64,000 nt of DNA from Paratinospora sagittata (taxonomy: Eukaryota > Streptophyta > Magnoliopsida > Ranunculales > Menispermaceae). Below are positions 12,961-26,615 of the stretch, in pieces (within the stretch, counting starts at the first letter, position 1; each line of letters begins with the position of its first letter). The notes beneath the pieces were generated by a model. That model did no database searches and was not told the DNA's origin. It saw only the letters and a program-made list of their open reading frames with translations. The DNA is taken from contig CM069593.1 of assembly GCA_035771175.1 (NCBI GenBank), forward strand, positions 22,916,456 to 22,980,455, read 5' to 3'. The translations under genes and the position numbers were made by a program.

Positions 12961-15900
12961 AATAATTATATTGGTGGAGTGGGCCCATTTCCATATTATT
13001 CATTATGCCGCTTTTGACTTGATTACTAAAAAATTTTAAAAAATTTTACAAATGCAATTAAAATTAAAATAATAACTCATTTAACATAAATTGACCAGTC
13101 AACACTTAGTAGATAACATGACCACACTTAAATGTGCCACCAAAAATTTAATTTAATTTTTTTAAAAAAATACAAAAATTATTTTGTGCATTGTCTTCGT
13201 CACATCTTTTTAAAAAACGTCTTTAATTAATTTTTTTCAAAAATAATTCTTAATGACACCTAATTAACAAATCCAAAATCTAAATGTAACCACATCATTG
13301 GGCATTGAATGCTCAATCTATAACAAAAAGTCATTATTTTGAATCAATAGCATTTGTGAAAATTTTAAAGTTTTTTGTGACAATCAAATCAAAAGCCCCA
13401 TCTCTCCCTCCCTTTCTCTTTCTTTCTTTCATTTTTTTTTTCAAGCAAAGATTAGAGAAATCCAATATTATTTGACAGACATTAAAAATAATTACACATC
13501 ATTGAACTTCTTCAAATTTGAGGAAGATCTATAACATAAGACAATTTTATCTAATGGTTCGCCAGTTATGTGGAAGTTGCAGAAGATTGAGTCCCAAGAG
13601 CTGTAAGGAAGGTTATAAAGCATTTTTTTGTAAACAAGGAAGCTAAAACAACCCATAATACATACCCAATTCCTAAGCTAAGCTGATATGATAATACACC
13701 AAATCATCATATCATGAGAAGGAAAAAAAAAAAACCTATCATTTACTATACACCACATCAGCATAAATATAGTTTTGAGTCCCAAAATAAACTAATGTAA
13801 AGTTTAATATGTAAGGCGTAGACTGTTCAGTGTTTGAGAATCCCTCTTTTGACCAAAAAAAAAAAAAAAAAAATAAAGTACTTAGGTGGTGATTCACATC
13901 ATAGAAAACTATGATCTTTTCAGAGTTATTAAACTCAAATGCGTCTTAAGTTCAACACCTCAGTACAAGGTGGAGCAGCTCTTTGACAATCATTAGCAAC
14001 ACAATTTTGAATTGAAAATCTGACGGCATAACCAAGATTACGGTTGACACAAATACGAGTCTAAGCAACAACTTATATTAACAAGTTTTATGGCACATTT
14101 GATTCAACCTAGTTTTAAATTGGGCCTCCCATTATTAAAGTAATATAAAACTTGTGCACACAATGGGATCCTTAATAAACTTTTTTTTTTCTACATTTAA
14201 CCGTTTAAAACTTAAATCTGTTAATTTCTCCTATCCCTACCATCTTCATTAGTAATCAGTCGAGTAAGCATGACCACACCATTTTCCCACCCCCACCTCC
14301 TACAAGATTTGAACAACAAAGGAAGATCCTGACTGAAGCTTGAACAAATATAATGAGCAACTGGTCAGATTCGAATAGAATTCTCAAGCCCAAATCCTTT
14401 CAGGATGAATTAGAGAGATAATAAGGTTATACAAGCATTAACTAAGCCTCAATACCAACACATTAACAGAGTCATCCCACATGCAAGATCATAATCTGAA
14501 ATTGTGCCTACCACTAATTGATGTTATTTAAGGGTAGAATGGTTTAGCTGGGTCATGGTACTTGCATGGCATTGCAGGCATATGTGCATACTTAGTTCAT
14601 ATAAATTCATAAAGAAATGCTAGAAGGCTGGGAAAGAGATTGTACCACCAGCTCCTCAACCTTTGAAGCATAAGCTCCATGCCATCTCTACAGGGCTTTA
14701 AAAGGTTGCTGATCTCCTTTGGTTCCTTTGCTCTAAAATTAGCTTCCAAGCAACCTCCTCTGCTATCCACAGCTTTCATGGGTCTAGTAGATACTAAAAT
14801 TGACTTGAGGTGGAGCAGTATTTGCATATGATATAAGATTGTAAGCAACCTCATCAATGTACACCAAGATACCGAATTCACATTACAGCCGAGGCATTTT
14901 CTCCTCTTCATATCAGATTTTAACTCCATAAAGGGTTCTCTTCCTCTTTATCAAATTTGAGAAGACAACTGTACCAGCTCCTTGTGATGGTTGGCATGAA
15001 GCCTACATTTTTTAGTCAGTGAAGAATGATCATCAGTGGAATACATAAGCACGGAAGCTCTATCAGAATGGTGGACAAGTCAGCAAAATAACACGAGCTT
15101 CAAGTGAAATCTATAAGATATGAATGCATTACAATTTTAAAATAGTGAGACATGGTCTGGCATTAGTTGGGGTGAGAGGCTCATGTCCTTGTATTCTGAG
15201 AATGCAATGATCAAAATAAAAACATGAATAAATTCTGAAACAGTATTGTAGCACATAGCACACAAAAAAGGAAGAACTAAGAAGCCACATTAAGCATTGA
15301 CACTAGATATCATAATTTGGTATTATGACCTACCCTTCATGTAATTGCCAAACAAATTTAGTAGGCTCATATCAAATATTCAACTTTTTAATGATAAGAC
15401 TACATATTCTCTAAGTTGTTTTAATCTCCAATAAAAGTAATGTGAAGACAATAGTATATAACTGGCAATATGACTAGAAAAGTGATCTCTGTTAAATGAA
15501 ACCCAAAAGTAAGTCAATCCAACAACTAAAAGATGGAGGACATAAACCCAAAGAAAGCTCGAAATTACACTTGTAATGCCACAAAATTAGTTTCAGGACT
15601 CTAACCTTACTGATCAGCGAAAGGGTTCTAATTCAAACATACTGCCTGGAAGTAGAACCTACCACAAACTCAGGTAAATATAAGAAACTAATGCATCCCA
15701 AAGATAATACCTTATAAATCTCAACAAAGCTTCCTTAGCAAGCAACACAAGAGTGAACCATTAAGAGAAGCAATTTTTCTAGTACAAGGAAAAACCGTAA
15801 AATTATGTGCACTATAATCACTATAAGAGTACCTCTATGATCTAATCACCACAACTTTTCCCGATTGAAGCAACAATATCACCATAGCCTGCAGTTTGAT

Positions 15901-16256
15901 ATATTGAACATCAGTGCAATATATGAAATTATTAGCTATTCAATGTTGAGTAATATTGGAGAAATATAAAAGGAAAAAACTCCCTGTAGACCATAAGTAC
16001 AGCTAAAGAGGCATAGCTATATAAGAGAAGCAGATGGAGACTAGTGGAATCCATCATGAATTCGATATGCATGATATCATAGACCTGCTAGCAGTCATAT
16101 TTTCTGATATATATAACTTTCAGATATCTGATTGAACAGCTGGTGAGACACCCAGCCTTTGCATCACCACTCTTGCTAGCTTGCCATGCCTTAGAAGTTA
16201 TGGTCCAGCAGAAGAGTACCTTGTATTTCCCCACACATAAATGTTGTAAACCTTGA
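12961..16256. other. Intergenic DNA and RAD51B 3' flank
   Basis: No gene recognised. The part nearest RAD51B (roughly 15,800-16,256) probably holds its 3' UTR. A 110-codon minus-strand open frame at 14,597-14,929 has no recognisable domain. It could be part of an alternative 3' exon of RAD51B, but nothing in the sequence proves it. A 19-A run near 13,854 could be a retroposon tail. Confidence 0.4.
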
Positions 16257-19200
16257 TCACAGACCTTGACAATGAATTGTGTTTATCTCCAGCCCTTGTA
16301 CTTCAACTCCACTGTCACTTAGTAAAGAAATCCCAGATGAAGTTATAACAAAAGGGAATGCAAGAGGTGGAGAAATTGGAGACTTTGCCACCTTGATAAA
16401 CCTCTGCCCTGGAAAGGAAAAAATCACAAATGTCTAATAAAATAGTATTCTCTTAATTATGAGGGAAAAGTTCAAGTATGCACGCAAGTTCCAGGCATTA
16501 AACTGACATCAATTGCTCTGCTTCTCCTCTATGTGAAATACTATAATTCCCTTTGTTGCATCTTTATGGCAGTCAATTTATCATGTTACAACGTATCACT
16601 GGGATGTGGGTGCAAAGAAAACATATTTGTGGCAAGGAAACACAATTGAACAAAAATGATTAATAGCTGAATTTCAGTGGGGAGAGTAATATTCTCAAAG
16701 CCGGTGACAGATCTCCCCAAATATCAGCCCATTACAATAAGGATTGCTGACATATATGGACTGACCCACAAAGCATATAGGCAACTGTTGAGCAGTATGC
16801 ATCAATTACATTGACAGAATGTGGATAAAAGATGGCCAAATGTTATGAGATTAAATAGGTATGTCAGTGGCACTGACGTACAAGCGAGGTCCTAATCATA
16901 TTTTATCCTTTTTCTCTTCTTTACTTTCCAATTTTTTTTCACACTTTGCCATTGATGAAGTGATGTAGATTCACTAAAATATAAATTTACCAAAATAGAA
17001 ACTTCTCTTAATAAAACTTAAATAAAATAAAAATAAAATACATGGTAAAAAACATTATAATACATCATTTTGATGTAGATTCGTCTTGGAAGCATGAACG
17101 AAAATATACAAAAATAACCAAAATAAAATTCTATTGAATAGAATATTCAAAAAAGAAAAAACAATTGATCTTCCTCTTCTAAATTTCGTAATTGGAGCTC
17201 CTTATATAGATAACTCCCCTAAAACAATTACTAAACTATCTAAAAACACTTAAAAAAAAGTTTCCTAAGCTATCTATAATATAAAAGCAACTTCCTAATT
17301 CTATTTTTTTTTAAGGTTATTAGAACTCTATTCTAAATCACTTTCTAATAGACTTAAATAATAAAAAAGAGTTTTAAAAATTATTTAGAACTACCACTAA
17401 AATATAAATTTACCAAAATAGAAACTTCTCTAAAAAAAACTTAAATAAAAAATAAAAAAACATGCTAAAATACATTATACATCATGAAACCCATTTCTCC
17501 AACAAAGTTTCTAAATTTTGTGACCAATCAAAGAAGTTCAAGAATATAATACTTGGATTGGAGCTTTGAGATGTTTAACAGAAAACAATTTCCCCCCTTT
17601 AAGACTGAACAGCTTGATCCTTTCATATATCAATTAAATAGGTGTGTGGATCTAGAAATTAGGATGGAAGTAGTTTTGAGCACTTTTTTTCCTGAAGTTT
17701 CAAATATGGAAAAATCACTCCAAATATAAGTAAAACAATATACACCAAAGAAAAAAAATATTGATTAAATCTCCGAGATTTTCATGTATGCTTTCCCATA
17801 CCTTATCAACATGGTGTAAATACTCGACATTTGTGTTATATAGTAAGTTTGTAACAACTAGATCCAATTCTTCCCATAGGTCATTCATATGACAAAAGTA
17901 TCGTAGGGTATGCTGAAGGAGCAAAGAAGCTCCTGACATGTAGGTCTATATACGCATCAGAAGCCAACAATAAAGTCATCGAATTGTGGGTAGTATTATG
18001 GTAGTGCAGTACTACTGGTGACTTAAATGCTTTAGATACATTTCCGTTCAATTAAAAAAATAAAAATTACTGTTATTGTTTCAATGAACCAGAAACACTG
18101 AAATTTTCTTTGTAGCGTAACCATTTATTTAGTTATTCTAATTGATAAGAGTTGAATGACAGCTTTTTTTTATTGCAAGTAATATACCCAACCTGAATTA
18201 GATTCAAGGACCAGACGAGTGGTTACAGCATGTGACCAGTGAATCCCCAAAGCAGCAACAAGACGGGACTCAAGTCTCTCACGATTGTCTACAATCTCAC
18301 GCTTGTCCAGCACTGCAAAAAGATAAAGAAAAATTTTGGATAAAGATTTTCATCCAGAAATTCCAGCACATAAATATGCCATTCACCTTGAAAAGAATAT
18401 TGAACACTGTCACTACAGCTCTGAGACCGCACTTGGTTTGTCACTATGATAGGAATTTGTGAGAATTCGGCAAGTGATCTAAAATAAATTTTGAAAAAAA
18501 TTACTTCAAATGTAAAAAGGAGAAATCTGCAGAATAGTTATTAAAGAAGAAAAGAGAAGAAGGGGAGAGAGAGAGAGAGAGAGAAGCAAAGATTACGTTC
18601 GTACTTAATAAAAGAAATATGCCAAGCTAAAGGATGCTGTCTGGAAACCTTCACATTCCCATCATGGTCCCTGAACATATTACAGTGAAGTGTCATTTGC
18701 CATTATTAGTTCAGTTTTGCCTTCCCTTAATCATATCACACAGCATGTTATACATAAGCTGAACACTTTTATGCATCATTTAGCTATATAAAATAGCAAA
18801 GAGTACAATATAGACAATGTTGTTCAGGTTAATCCATTTGCCCCCATCTAGAACAAAGTATAGAGTAAAACAATTAAAGGTACTTTTATCAGAATTGTGA
18901 CTATGTTTGCAGTAAAAGACATATAAAGAGAATAGACCAAGAAATCCAACAGAGATTAAAAAATAATAATAATAACTATAAATAAATAAATAAAACAAGT
19001 AAAGTAGTAGCGAAAAAGGACCACAATTATAGACTAGTATCTCTAACAACGATTATGTCCTACTTAAAAAAACGAATAATAAAACATAAATTTGAAATAC
19101 AGAGACTTCAGTTTTCAGAAATATAAAAACATAAAAACTAGACCAGATGAGGACTCTTTAACAAAATGGATTCCTGGGTATCTGACATTTATCAAAAGAA

Positions 19201-22200
19201 AACCAGATGCAAAGTGAAATCCAAAAGAAAAAAAAATGGAAAAAATGGTCAGGATAGTTGTTGCTCACTTTTTTCCTAGAAATCATCAAAGTATGAACTC
19301 ACAACTTAATTTAAAATCTGTTACTTCAAAGGAACACAAAATTTAAGTATGGTCATCCTTTCTTGATAACTTCAAACAGGATCACACCAATTAACTCAGA
19401 TATAAATCATGCACCCCAAAGGCACAGGCATCTATATGTGCGTGTATAGAGAGCATAAGGGAATGCTTTTACCCTATACTGAACCATAGCCTCCTTTAAG
19501 AGCTAATGAAAAAAGAACGATACAAGAACATTTTCAGCCAAAAATTTAATATAAAACATCAAATATGGGTAATAATGAAGATTTCATTTCAAATGTCCGA
19601 ACTGTAACCATCTGTCTCTAGAGTTGTGTCTGCATTGACTGAGAGTATGATCACCATGGCCACAATATGTAATGCTTGTTCTCATCTTTTCGCATATTAT
19701 GGCCTAAATTCATAAGGAATACATAATCCATATGATTTTTTGGAGTCTTAATTCCTATTATTTCCTTGCTACCAAATTGAAATTCTTCCCTTATTTATTT
19801 AATAGAAAAATCTGTAAGATACTTAGAAGCATACTTGACGTCATGATCACTGATCAGGACAAACAAATCATAATTATGTTCTGAGTGCATGTCAAAATCC
19901 AAGTCCTCATGTCAAGTATATCCAGTCCAAATTAATGTAATGTGCAGGCTGTTGAGCTTTTTACACCACACTGACACAGCTCAACTAAAGAATATTTTTT
20001 TTAGTAGTAATAATTAGTTTTTCTGTTGCCAAAGACTTTTTGTTTTAATTTAGAGATTGCTATCAGAAAATTTCTGCTTACCCTGAAATAAGGCCAGCCA
20101 TACTATCAATAACGAGCAATTTAACTTGATGTTCAAGGACTGAGAGCTTGATTTGTTGCAAGCTGATTGCACACAGAATGAAACTATCTCAGCTTTCTTC
20201 TAATATTAATACAGCAGTTAAGAAAAAAAAATCAGACAAAGACAAAGAAATACATTTATTAGAAACATATGAAAATAGCAGTTAAATAAGAGCTGTAACC
20301 TGTAATATCTTGATCCCAAATGTTAATAAGAGATAAATATATTTTATTTTGCATGTATCTTCCATCAGTTAAAATAATTTCAGCAACATAAACTATTCTC
20401 TTGTCAAGCTCAATACTCAGGAGATTGTATTGGCAATGATGACTGAAAAGATTCAAAAGAAAGAGCCAAAAGAATTAACTGTTATGAAAGAAATCAATGT
20501 GTTTGTGACATTTCGAAACAAACAGAAGAAATTTGGACCATTTAATTCTAAAAAAGTTATCCAACTGCACAAGTATGGCATCATGGGTAGGCTGCAAAGA
20601 GCCTTTTGTAAATGAATCAAGATGAGATCTTCTATTTACCGATATAAAATTGAATGAAGATCAATAGATTCCAGTGAAGAGCTCAGGTCATGTAAATTGC
20701 TTGTGTCATACTTTTTCAATCATTCAAGTTGAAAGCTTTATATTACCAACAGCCCTAAAATAGCAAATATTAGAAAGCACATATATACCATTAGCATCAG
20801 CAAGAACAGTCACATGCACAAATTGATTTTCAACACAGGACCCAGGTAATCACTGGAAAAGGAAAGCATACAAATTAATCAATTTTGGTAATCACATCAA
20901 CTTTGAGAAAACAGAACTCATTCTAGTAAAGTTGCCACTTGTAATGAACTATATAAACATTTTGTTCATCCAAATCCCTTGCTAGTGTGCATTGTGCATT
21001 TATGCCATCAGCTAGCTATAAGTACGTATTAATTTTTCTCTTTTTGCGGTTGGAAAAGAGGAAAAAAAACAAAACAAAACAAAAAGAAAGAGATTCCCAT
21101 AAATAAAATAATTTATCATTTCCATTATTCATATATCAGTTACAAAATTAAAGTGCAAATCATTGTGGGAAATGAGGTACTGAAGATTGAAGAAGTTTTT
21201 TAATAACGTATCTATGCAACTAAAGTCAACTATGAACAATATGACCATGACGTCATTTTAAGCAACAACATTAAAGGAAAACCTCTCAGTGAATTCTGAC
21301 AGTGACGTTGGTCGTAAAACCAGGATCCTACCAGCCATCTGCAGAACAAATCAAGCAGATTTTCGGAAGCTGCAGGCCTTTACAATGGATCCAAAAAAAA
21401 ATAAATAAATAAATTTATATGTTTGCCCGAACCTCTCGTGCCATTCCTTCCATGTGAAATATCTCTGGAAAACTTTCTGCTCCAATTTCAATCATCCTGA
21501 AAAAAATACAAAGTTTATATAGACTTCTAGGACTATTCTCACAACCCTGCAACAAAATCATGTTGCAAGTCTGGGGTTACCTTCTCGAACTAAATTTGGA
21601 TTCTATGTCAATATATATCACTCGGCCGTTTACACCTCCATGACTAGTGGGCAAGGCAGCCAATAATGAGAGCTTCAAGCATAACTGCAGCGTATCAAAT
21701 AACAACTTAAGAGATACAATGAACCAAGTCACATATTATGTACATGTATATTCCAATAGGAACAGAGAAAAAAAAAGAAGGCTCAGAAATGGGAAAGAAG
21801 AAATTTGAATTACAGATTGCTGCAACCACCATAACCCCCTCTGAGAAAAAGCAACGATGGTAAAATCCCCAAAAGCAAATGCATCAGAGCAGAAATTGTT
21901 ATGGTATGTAGCAATAATCAAATAACAACGAACAATAGAATCACAGTGACAAACACACACACACGCGCCTATATATATACAAATTAAGCATCTTTGAGGC
22001 AAACAAAATTATATTGACATAACGAAGAATCTCCAAGGGCCACATTGGGAACCAGTTAGAAACAACTTGACCCAAAAACTATAGCAATAAAATAGAGGCC
22101 CAATAATAGGATATCAAAGTAACATCAACACTCCTCATGTGCAACCTCATCTTGAAGGATAAAAGAGAGATAGAAGAACAAAGAAATACCTAACATGCCA

Positions 22201-24239
22201 ACAGAGAATATGCAAATGCTAAGAAAGAGACTTGACCTAAGACTGTAAGTAACGTGGCACATAGCCACTTAACATGTGGCTCACGTGCTAAGTGGATAAG
22301 TTTTCCCAAACGGTTATATGTGGGGTCTGCCACTTTATCACGTTACAAGTCTCTATGGTTTCTCCCGTAAGACTTGGTCAAATGCCCATCCACTTCCTTG
22401 ATGGAGAGAAGTGGTTACGTAATAGGAAACTTTTAAAAAGGGTCTCTAGTCTAGCCAATCCTGTGCGTATGTTTTTCCATCTTTTGGCTAAGGCATAAAC
22501 TGGAAGACAAAAGGAGAACAAATTCTTGGCAATTCAACAGTCGCTTTGGAATCATGACTGGAGGTATAATTTTGTTTAAAAATTATTCTTTTATTGTTTT
22601 AATTTCTATTTATGTTGAGATTCATGGCGATCTTGGGTTTATGAAATTCTTTCAATTGGTATCGAAGCAGCAATGAATCTAGTGTTTTGAATGTTTTATT
22701 GCAAGGAATACATGTCTTGAATTTTGGGTGTTCCTGTTTAATCGGCATAATTAATTTTGTTCTCCTACTAAATAGACGCACAACCAATGAGATTAAATGT
22801 TGTGCGATATGTTAGATTTAGTATATTCCATGTTATACAAGGCACCTAAACACTACAAATCTTATCAAATTCTGCGCACACCGACTATCATACTTTCCAC
22901 GAAACTTGAATTAGTTAATTCAAACTACAACGTTTCAAATTTCAGTTTCATAGTATATGTCAATCTGAAAGTGTTGATGTTCTTCACGGCATCAATACAC
23001 TCAAGATCGAATCATATGTATATGGATTAACTTCAATTTCAGTTTTAAATCCATAAAATCTGGTCACTTGGTGTCAATTTCAGTTTTATTGTTTTAATTT
23101 CTATTTATGTTGAGATTTATGATGATCTTGGGTTTATGAAATTCTTTCAATGACCTCTCACACACCTAATTTAACCTAAAAGCTATACTTCTATAGTTAT
23201 CAACATGTAAAGGTCCAAAAATAGATATCAAGCTAACACTGTGTCACCAACACATCACCATAAATTAAAAAAGCTTAACCACCAAGCATACCCAACACAA
23301 CCAAACAAAGAATTTCCTAACTACATAACGTCGACTACATGAATCTACTTTCTCCCTCTGTTCTATCAAGGGCTAAGGCTAAGTAGATGGTTATAATAGA
23401 CGTAGTTATATCTTTCTTAGTTATTTTAAATCTTCTTTTCTACCTGTCATTACATCACTTTTCCTAATTGGTGCATCCAAAAAAACACTCTCAAACATCA
23501 ATTTCCAAATAAAATCAAAATCTATTAAACTCAATTCAATTAAACCTTATCCCAACTACATTGATTCAGGCTTCCAAATAAAACCATAACGAACTTAAAA
23601 AAAAAAAAAAAAAGAAGCTCATACTTGTGTTTTACCAATTCCTGAAGGACCAACCAACTCTGTTACGGCACCAAACGGTATTCCGCCGCACAAGGTCTCA
23701 TCCAATCCTCTAAGACCTGTAGGCAGATGTCCATTTCCCTCTCTTTCCTCCATCAGTTGAAGTGCCTAAAAAAGCAACCAAAAATAATAATAAATAAATA
23801 AATGAAACCAGAAAATCACAGTTTTACATGAATTGAATTTATCTAAACTCCAAAGAAAATGTAGGATATAGACTTACAGTTTGAGATGGAGGACATGAAA
23901 TTTCGCTAATGTGAGCAATGGCAGATTCTACTTCCGCTAGCCCTACATCTAACAACTCCATCAGCTCGAATTCAGTCAAAGACAGAGCATCCTGAACTCG
24001 TACATTGATCAAGAACATTTAAAAAAAAAAAATCAGATTCTTGATTTTTCTAAAAAATGAACGAGAATCGAAAAGATCCTAATCGACAATCTTGAAACCG
24101 ATTCAAGTGAAGAACGAAGGAAAGAAGAAGGAAGAAGACGGTTAATGGCAGTTACCTTGGCAGTTAGAACGTTACGAGCTGCAAATTTGTAGGCTATGGA
24201 TTTCGGAAGATCCATTTGAGCGATTATCTTGTTCGCCAT
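16257..24239 (-). CDS. RAD51B: RAD51B, DNA repair RecA-family RAD51 paralogue
   Basis: RAD51B is a nuclear RAD51 paralogue that helps load or stabilise RAD51 filaments during homologous recombination. Eleven exons (minus strand): 24156-24239, 23878-23991, 23625-23765, 21581-21684, 21433-21496, 21283-21338, 20082-20162, 18605-18670, 18387-18478, 18193-18312, 16257-16408. All introns are GT-AG and phases join exactly to 1,074 nt, or 357 aa plus TGA. The family is about 370 aa in Arabidopsis. The helix-hairpin-helix-like N-terminus (MANKIIAQMDLP) leads to Walker A GPSGIGKT (residues about 105-112) and Walker B KLLVID (about 202-207). VTNQVRSQ and a C-terminal KVAKSPISPPLAFPF follow. The start is the first in-frame ATG; the upstream in-frame TTG is not used. 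Introns 3, 6, 7 and 10 exceed 1 kb and hold repeat relics. No broken exon was seen. Confidence 0.95.
16972..17484. repeat. Pair of approximately 90-bp direct repeats in the last RAD51B intron
   Basis: The sequence from 16,972 (CTAAAATATAAATTTACC onward) recurs from about 17,396 with small differences, 424 bp apart. Both copies end in TACATCAT-like sequence. The arrangement resembles the terminal repeats of a small non-autonomous retroelement or a segmental duplication. No primer-binding site is evident. Confidence 0.6.
22238..23150 (+). mobile_element. Possible small LTR retroelement relic (TRIM-like) in RAD51B intron 3
   Basis: About 68 bp ending in GAAATTCTTTCAA occurs at about 22,588-22,655 and again at about 23,084-23,150. 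The first copy is immediately followed by TTGGTATCGAAGC, close to the initiator-Met tRNA primer-binding site of plant LTR elements. TGACC stands at 22,233-22,237 and 23,151-23,155 and could be the target duplication. The interior has no coding domain. If real, the 3' LTR is reduced to its last 68 bp. Confidence 0.45.
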
Positions 24240-24360
24240 CTCCACCAAGCTAAAGCTTTATTCTGTTTGGGATTTCTTTTCTTTTTCTATCTTCTTCTTC
24301 TTCTTCTCCTTCTCGTTGTTATTCCGCGCGCATTCGTTAAATGACATTTTTAACCTTTTG
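24240..24360 (-). promoter_or_regulatory. RAD51B 5' leader and core promoter region
   Basis: On the minus strand the leader is purine-rich (GAAGAAGAAG tract), typical of plant 5' UTRs. Just upstream is a GC patch containing GCGCGCGG (near 24,326-24,333), which resembles part of an E2F-type site as expected for S-phase repair genes. No clear TATA box is visible. The E2F reading is an inference. Confidence 0.4.
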
Positions 24361-25553
24361 TTGCAATCGCGTGTTTCGCGTTACGGGGCATTTTGTACAT
24401 AACTCTTGGGGGGTGCACACGTAAAAAATAAAATGTTTCTATCAGGGAATAAAAAATAAAATGTTTCTATCTAGTTTTGCATAAATGTTTAGCATAGAAC
24501 TACACGTAGAAAAAGAATTAAGTAATATTGGATTTCTTGATTACCATGATGATTAAATGCTAGTTGGTTTGTATTTTAATTTTAAGATTAAACCACTGAA
24601 GATGCAACTTTTTGTTTTCGTTCTTTCATTAAATAGCCTAGTGTTTGAGAAATATATGAATGAATAATAAAATTCTAATTTATCCGTAGAAAATCATGTA
24701 TTAATCACAAAATCAGAACTTTGATTAGGGTCTTAATTTAAGCATGTTTTAATATTAGTAAACAATGATAACAAGTATTAAAAATTAATAAAATAAAAAG
24801 TCCAAAAAGACCCTAATCAACTTAAAGTTAAGCATATTTTAATATCAGTAAAGATCGATAATAAGTGTCTCCACTACGTCAACTTGTCTAACAACGAGAC
24901 TTTAACTCATATCCTTATACATCACAAGTACTAGCTTTAATTACTTCGTCATCTTATTCGATATTGTAGTTGAAACGGGCTCTTGACACGATTACCGAAC
25001 TAAAATAAAATATTATAAAAAATATTCATGTTTTGAAAATATTGATCAAAATACTCAAGTTTCAACGTAATTGTCTACATAGACAATTTTCTGCAATTAT
25101 TTTTATTTTTTTTAGGCCACGCCGAGAGAATTTTTTTTAAAGGCGCCTTCAATTAAAAAAATACTTAAAAAAAGGAAGGAATCATTATACCATAAGATAT
25201 TTTCTGTCGCTAACACTTGGAGTTGGAGCATGTTCAAACATGCTCCTAAAAATCCTTGGAAGCAATAAAACCCCACTTCCATGCCCTTTTCAATTTTTGA
25301 TCCCCTCCCGAAAATCAATTTTTTTAAGAAACTCTTTAAATTACAAAACCGAGGCCACCACCGCCAATCCTTGGGGTCTTTTCTATTCCTACCATTGGAG
25401 TGAGCTTAAATATGTTTTTAGGAACTTCCAAAAGCGATAGAACCCTACTCTCATTCTCAGTTCAATTGATACAAATCAATGTCTCATCAATTTTTAATTT
25501 TAATATATCAAAATAATACAGTTTTCAATAAAGTTATAAATATGATGTAAGTA
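24361..25553. other. Intergenic spacer, no gene seen
   Basis: AT-rich sequence between the RAD51B 5' end and the LINE 3' end. Overlapping open frames of 66-68 codons on opposite strands near 25,112-25,440 show no recognisable protein features. Confidence 0.6.
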
Positions 25554-26160
25554 TTTTTTTTTTTAAGGGGAAAGCAACATTTTCATTAAAGAGAACAGGA
25601 AGACACCAGGTCTTTTTGACATATTTGTAAAAGCCGTAAGGGAACATCCTCTATCCAATACACATCATCCTCTATCTCCAGCCCATGTTTTGCTAGTGCA
25701 TGGGTTGCAGTATTGCACAATCTGGGAACGTGTTTAAAGCACACCACATCAATACCTAAGGCATTTTCTATTACATCACTCGTTATCTTCTCTAAGTTCT
25801 GGGTTAACAGTCGATGGAGAAAGAATAGCTTTTATAGCCTGGGTGGAATCAGACTCCACCCATAGTGGTGAATGGAGAGATTCAATCGCCAAAATTAATC
25901 CTTCTCTTAATGCAATACATTTAGCTATGTCGACTGATGTCATCATATGAAGCTTCTTGGCAAGAACTGTCGTCACCTCTCCCGCACCATTACGAATCAC
26001 CATTCCAATTCCCATGGTTTTGGTATTTAAGTCGATTGCAGCATCCACATTAAGTTTGAAATCTCCAACCTAGGAAGGCCTCCAAAATTGCTCTTTTTGA
26101 ATCGATCTATGGGTATCAGGTCCACGCTCACTAAAAATGCACTTCGCCTTATGGAGTTGA
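25554..26160 (-). mobile_element. LINE, 3' part with RNase H domain and poly(A)
   Basis: On the minus strand this is the 3' end of a non-LTR retrotransposon. It carries a plant LINE RNase H-type domain (open frame 25,776-26,048, with DAAIDLNTK, CIALREGL and WVESDSTQAI). An internal stop or frameshift lies just upstream of the domain near 26,070. The element terminates in an A-run, seen as T at 25,554-25,564. It continues from the right-hand part at 48,140-50,069, separated by the copia insertion at the GTTGA target. It is not translatable as it stands. Confidence 0.85.
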
Positions 26161-26509
26161 TGTTGTGCGGAATCGTGGTAAAGCATGAAAGAAAAAAACA
26201 AGACAACAAATTTAACGTGGTTCGGCAAATTGCCTACATCCACGGGAGGCAGCAAACTTGTATTACTGATTACAAACTTCACTCTTAAGTGAATCTCGCA
26301 GATTGGATCTATTGAATTAGATCTCTCAGGATATATTTTCAAGAATGAAGTTAGACTCTATTTATAGGAGTATTCAGGGGCATTATCGTAATTAAAATAA
26401 TATATTTTAATATACTATTATCAACCAATTGACTGTTGACGGAGTTGGTGGCCGCCCTCATGGGCGGCTACCAACCAATTAATTTGGTTCCCACATAGGT
26501 GGACCCCAC
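26161..26509 (-). repeat. Copia 3' LTR (349 bp)
   Basis: Bounded by TG and CA, preceded by target duplication GTTGA. It is about 96% identical to 47,812-48,139 but about 20 bp longer at its outer (26,161) side, where the other copy is truncated. Confidence 0.92.
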
Positions 26510-26526
26510 AAATCTCCACCTCCACC
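26510..26526 (-). promoter_or_regulatory. Copia polypurine tract
   Basis: Read on the minus strand, AGGTGGAGGTGGAGATT directly abuts the 3' LTR. This position fixes the element orientation as minus. Confidence 0.8.
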
Positions 26527-26615
26527 TCATGTGGAACAGGGCTCCTCCACACCTGCAATCTCTCTACAGATAGCAAGCTTCCTTCAAAAAACTGTTGCTG
26601 CCTCCATTAGTGCCC

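Noticed and set aside
14597..14929. 110-codon minus-strand open frame downstream of RAD51B
   Set aside because: No recognisable domain. RAD51B already has a family-consistent stop at 16,257. Kept only as a possible alternative 3' exon.
20780..20860. Exon-like block between RAD51B exons 6 and 7 (minus strand, AG and GT borders)
   Set aside because: Including it would introduce an in-frame stop. Exon 6 (21,283) joins exon 7 (20,162) in phase and matches the family without it.
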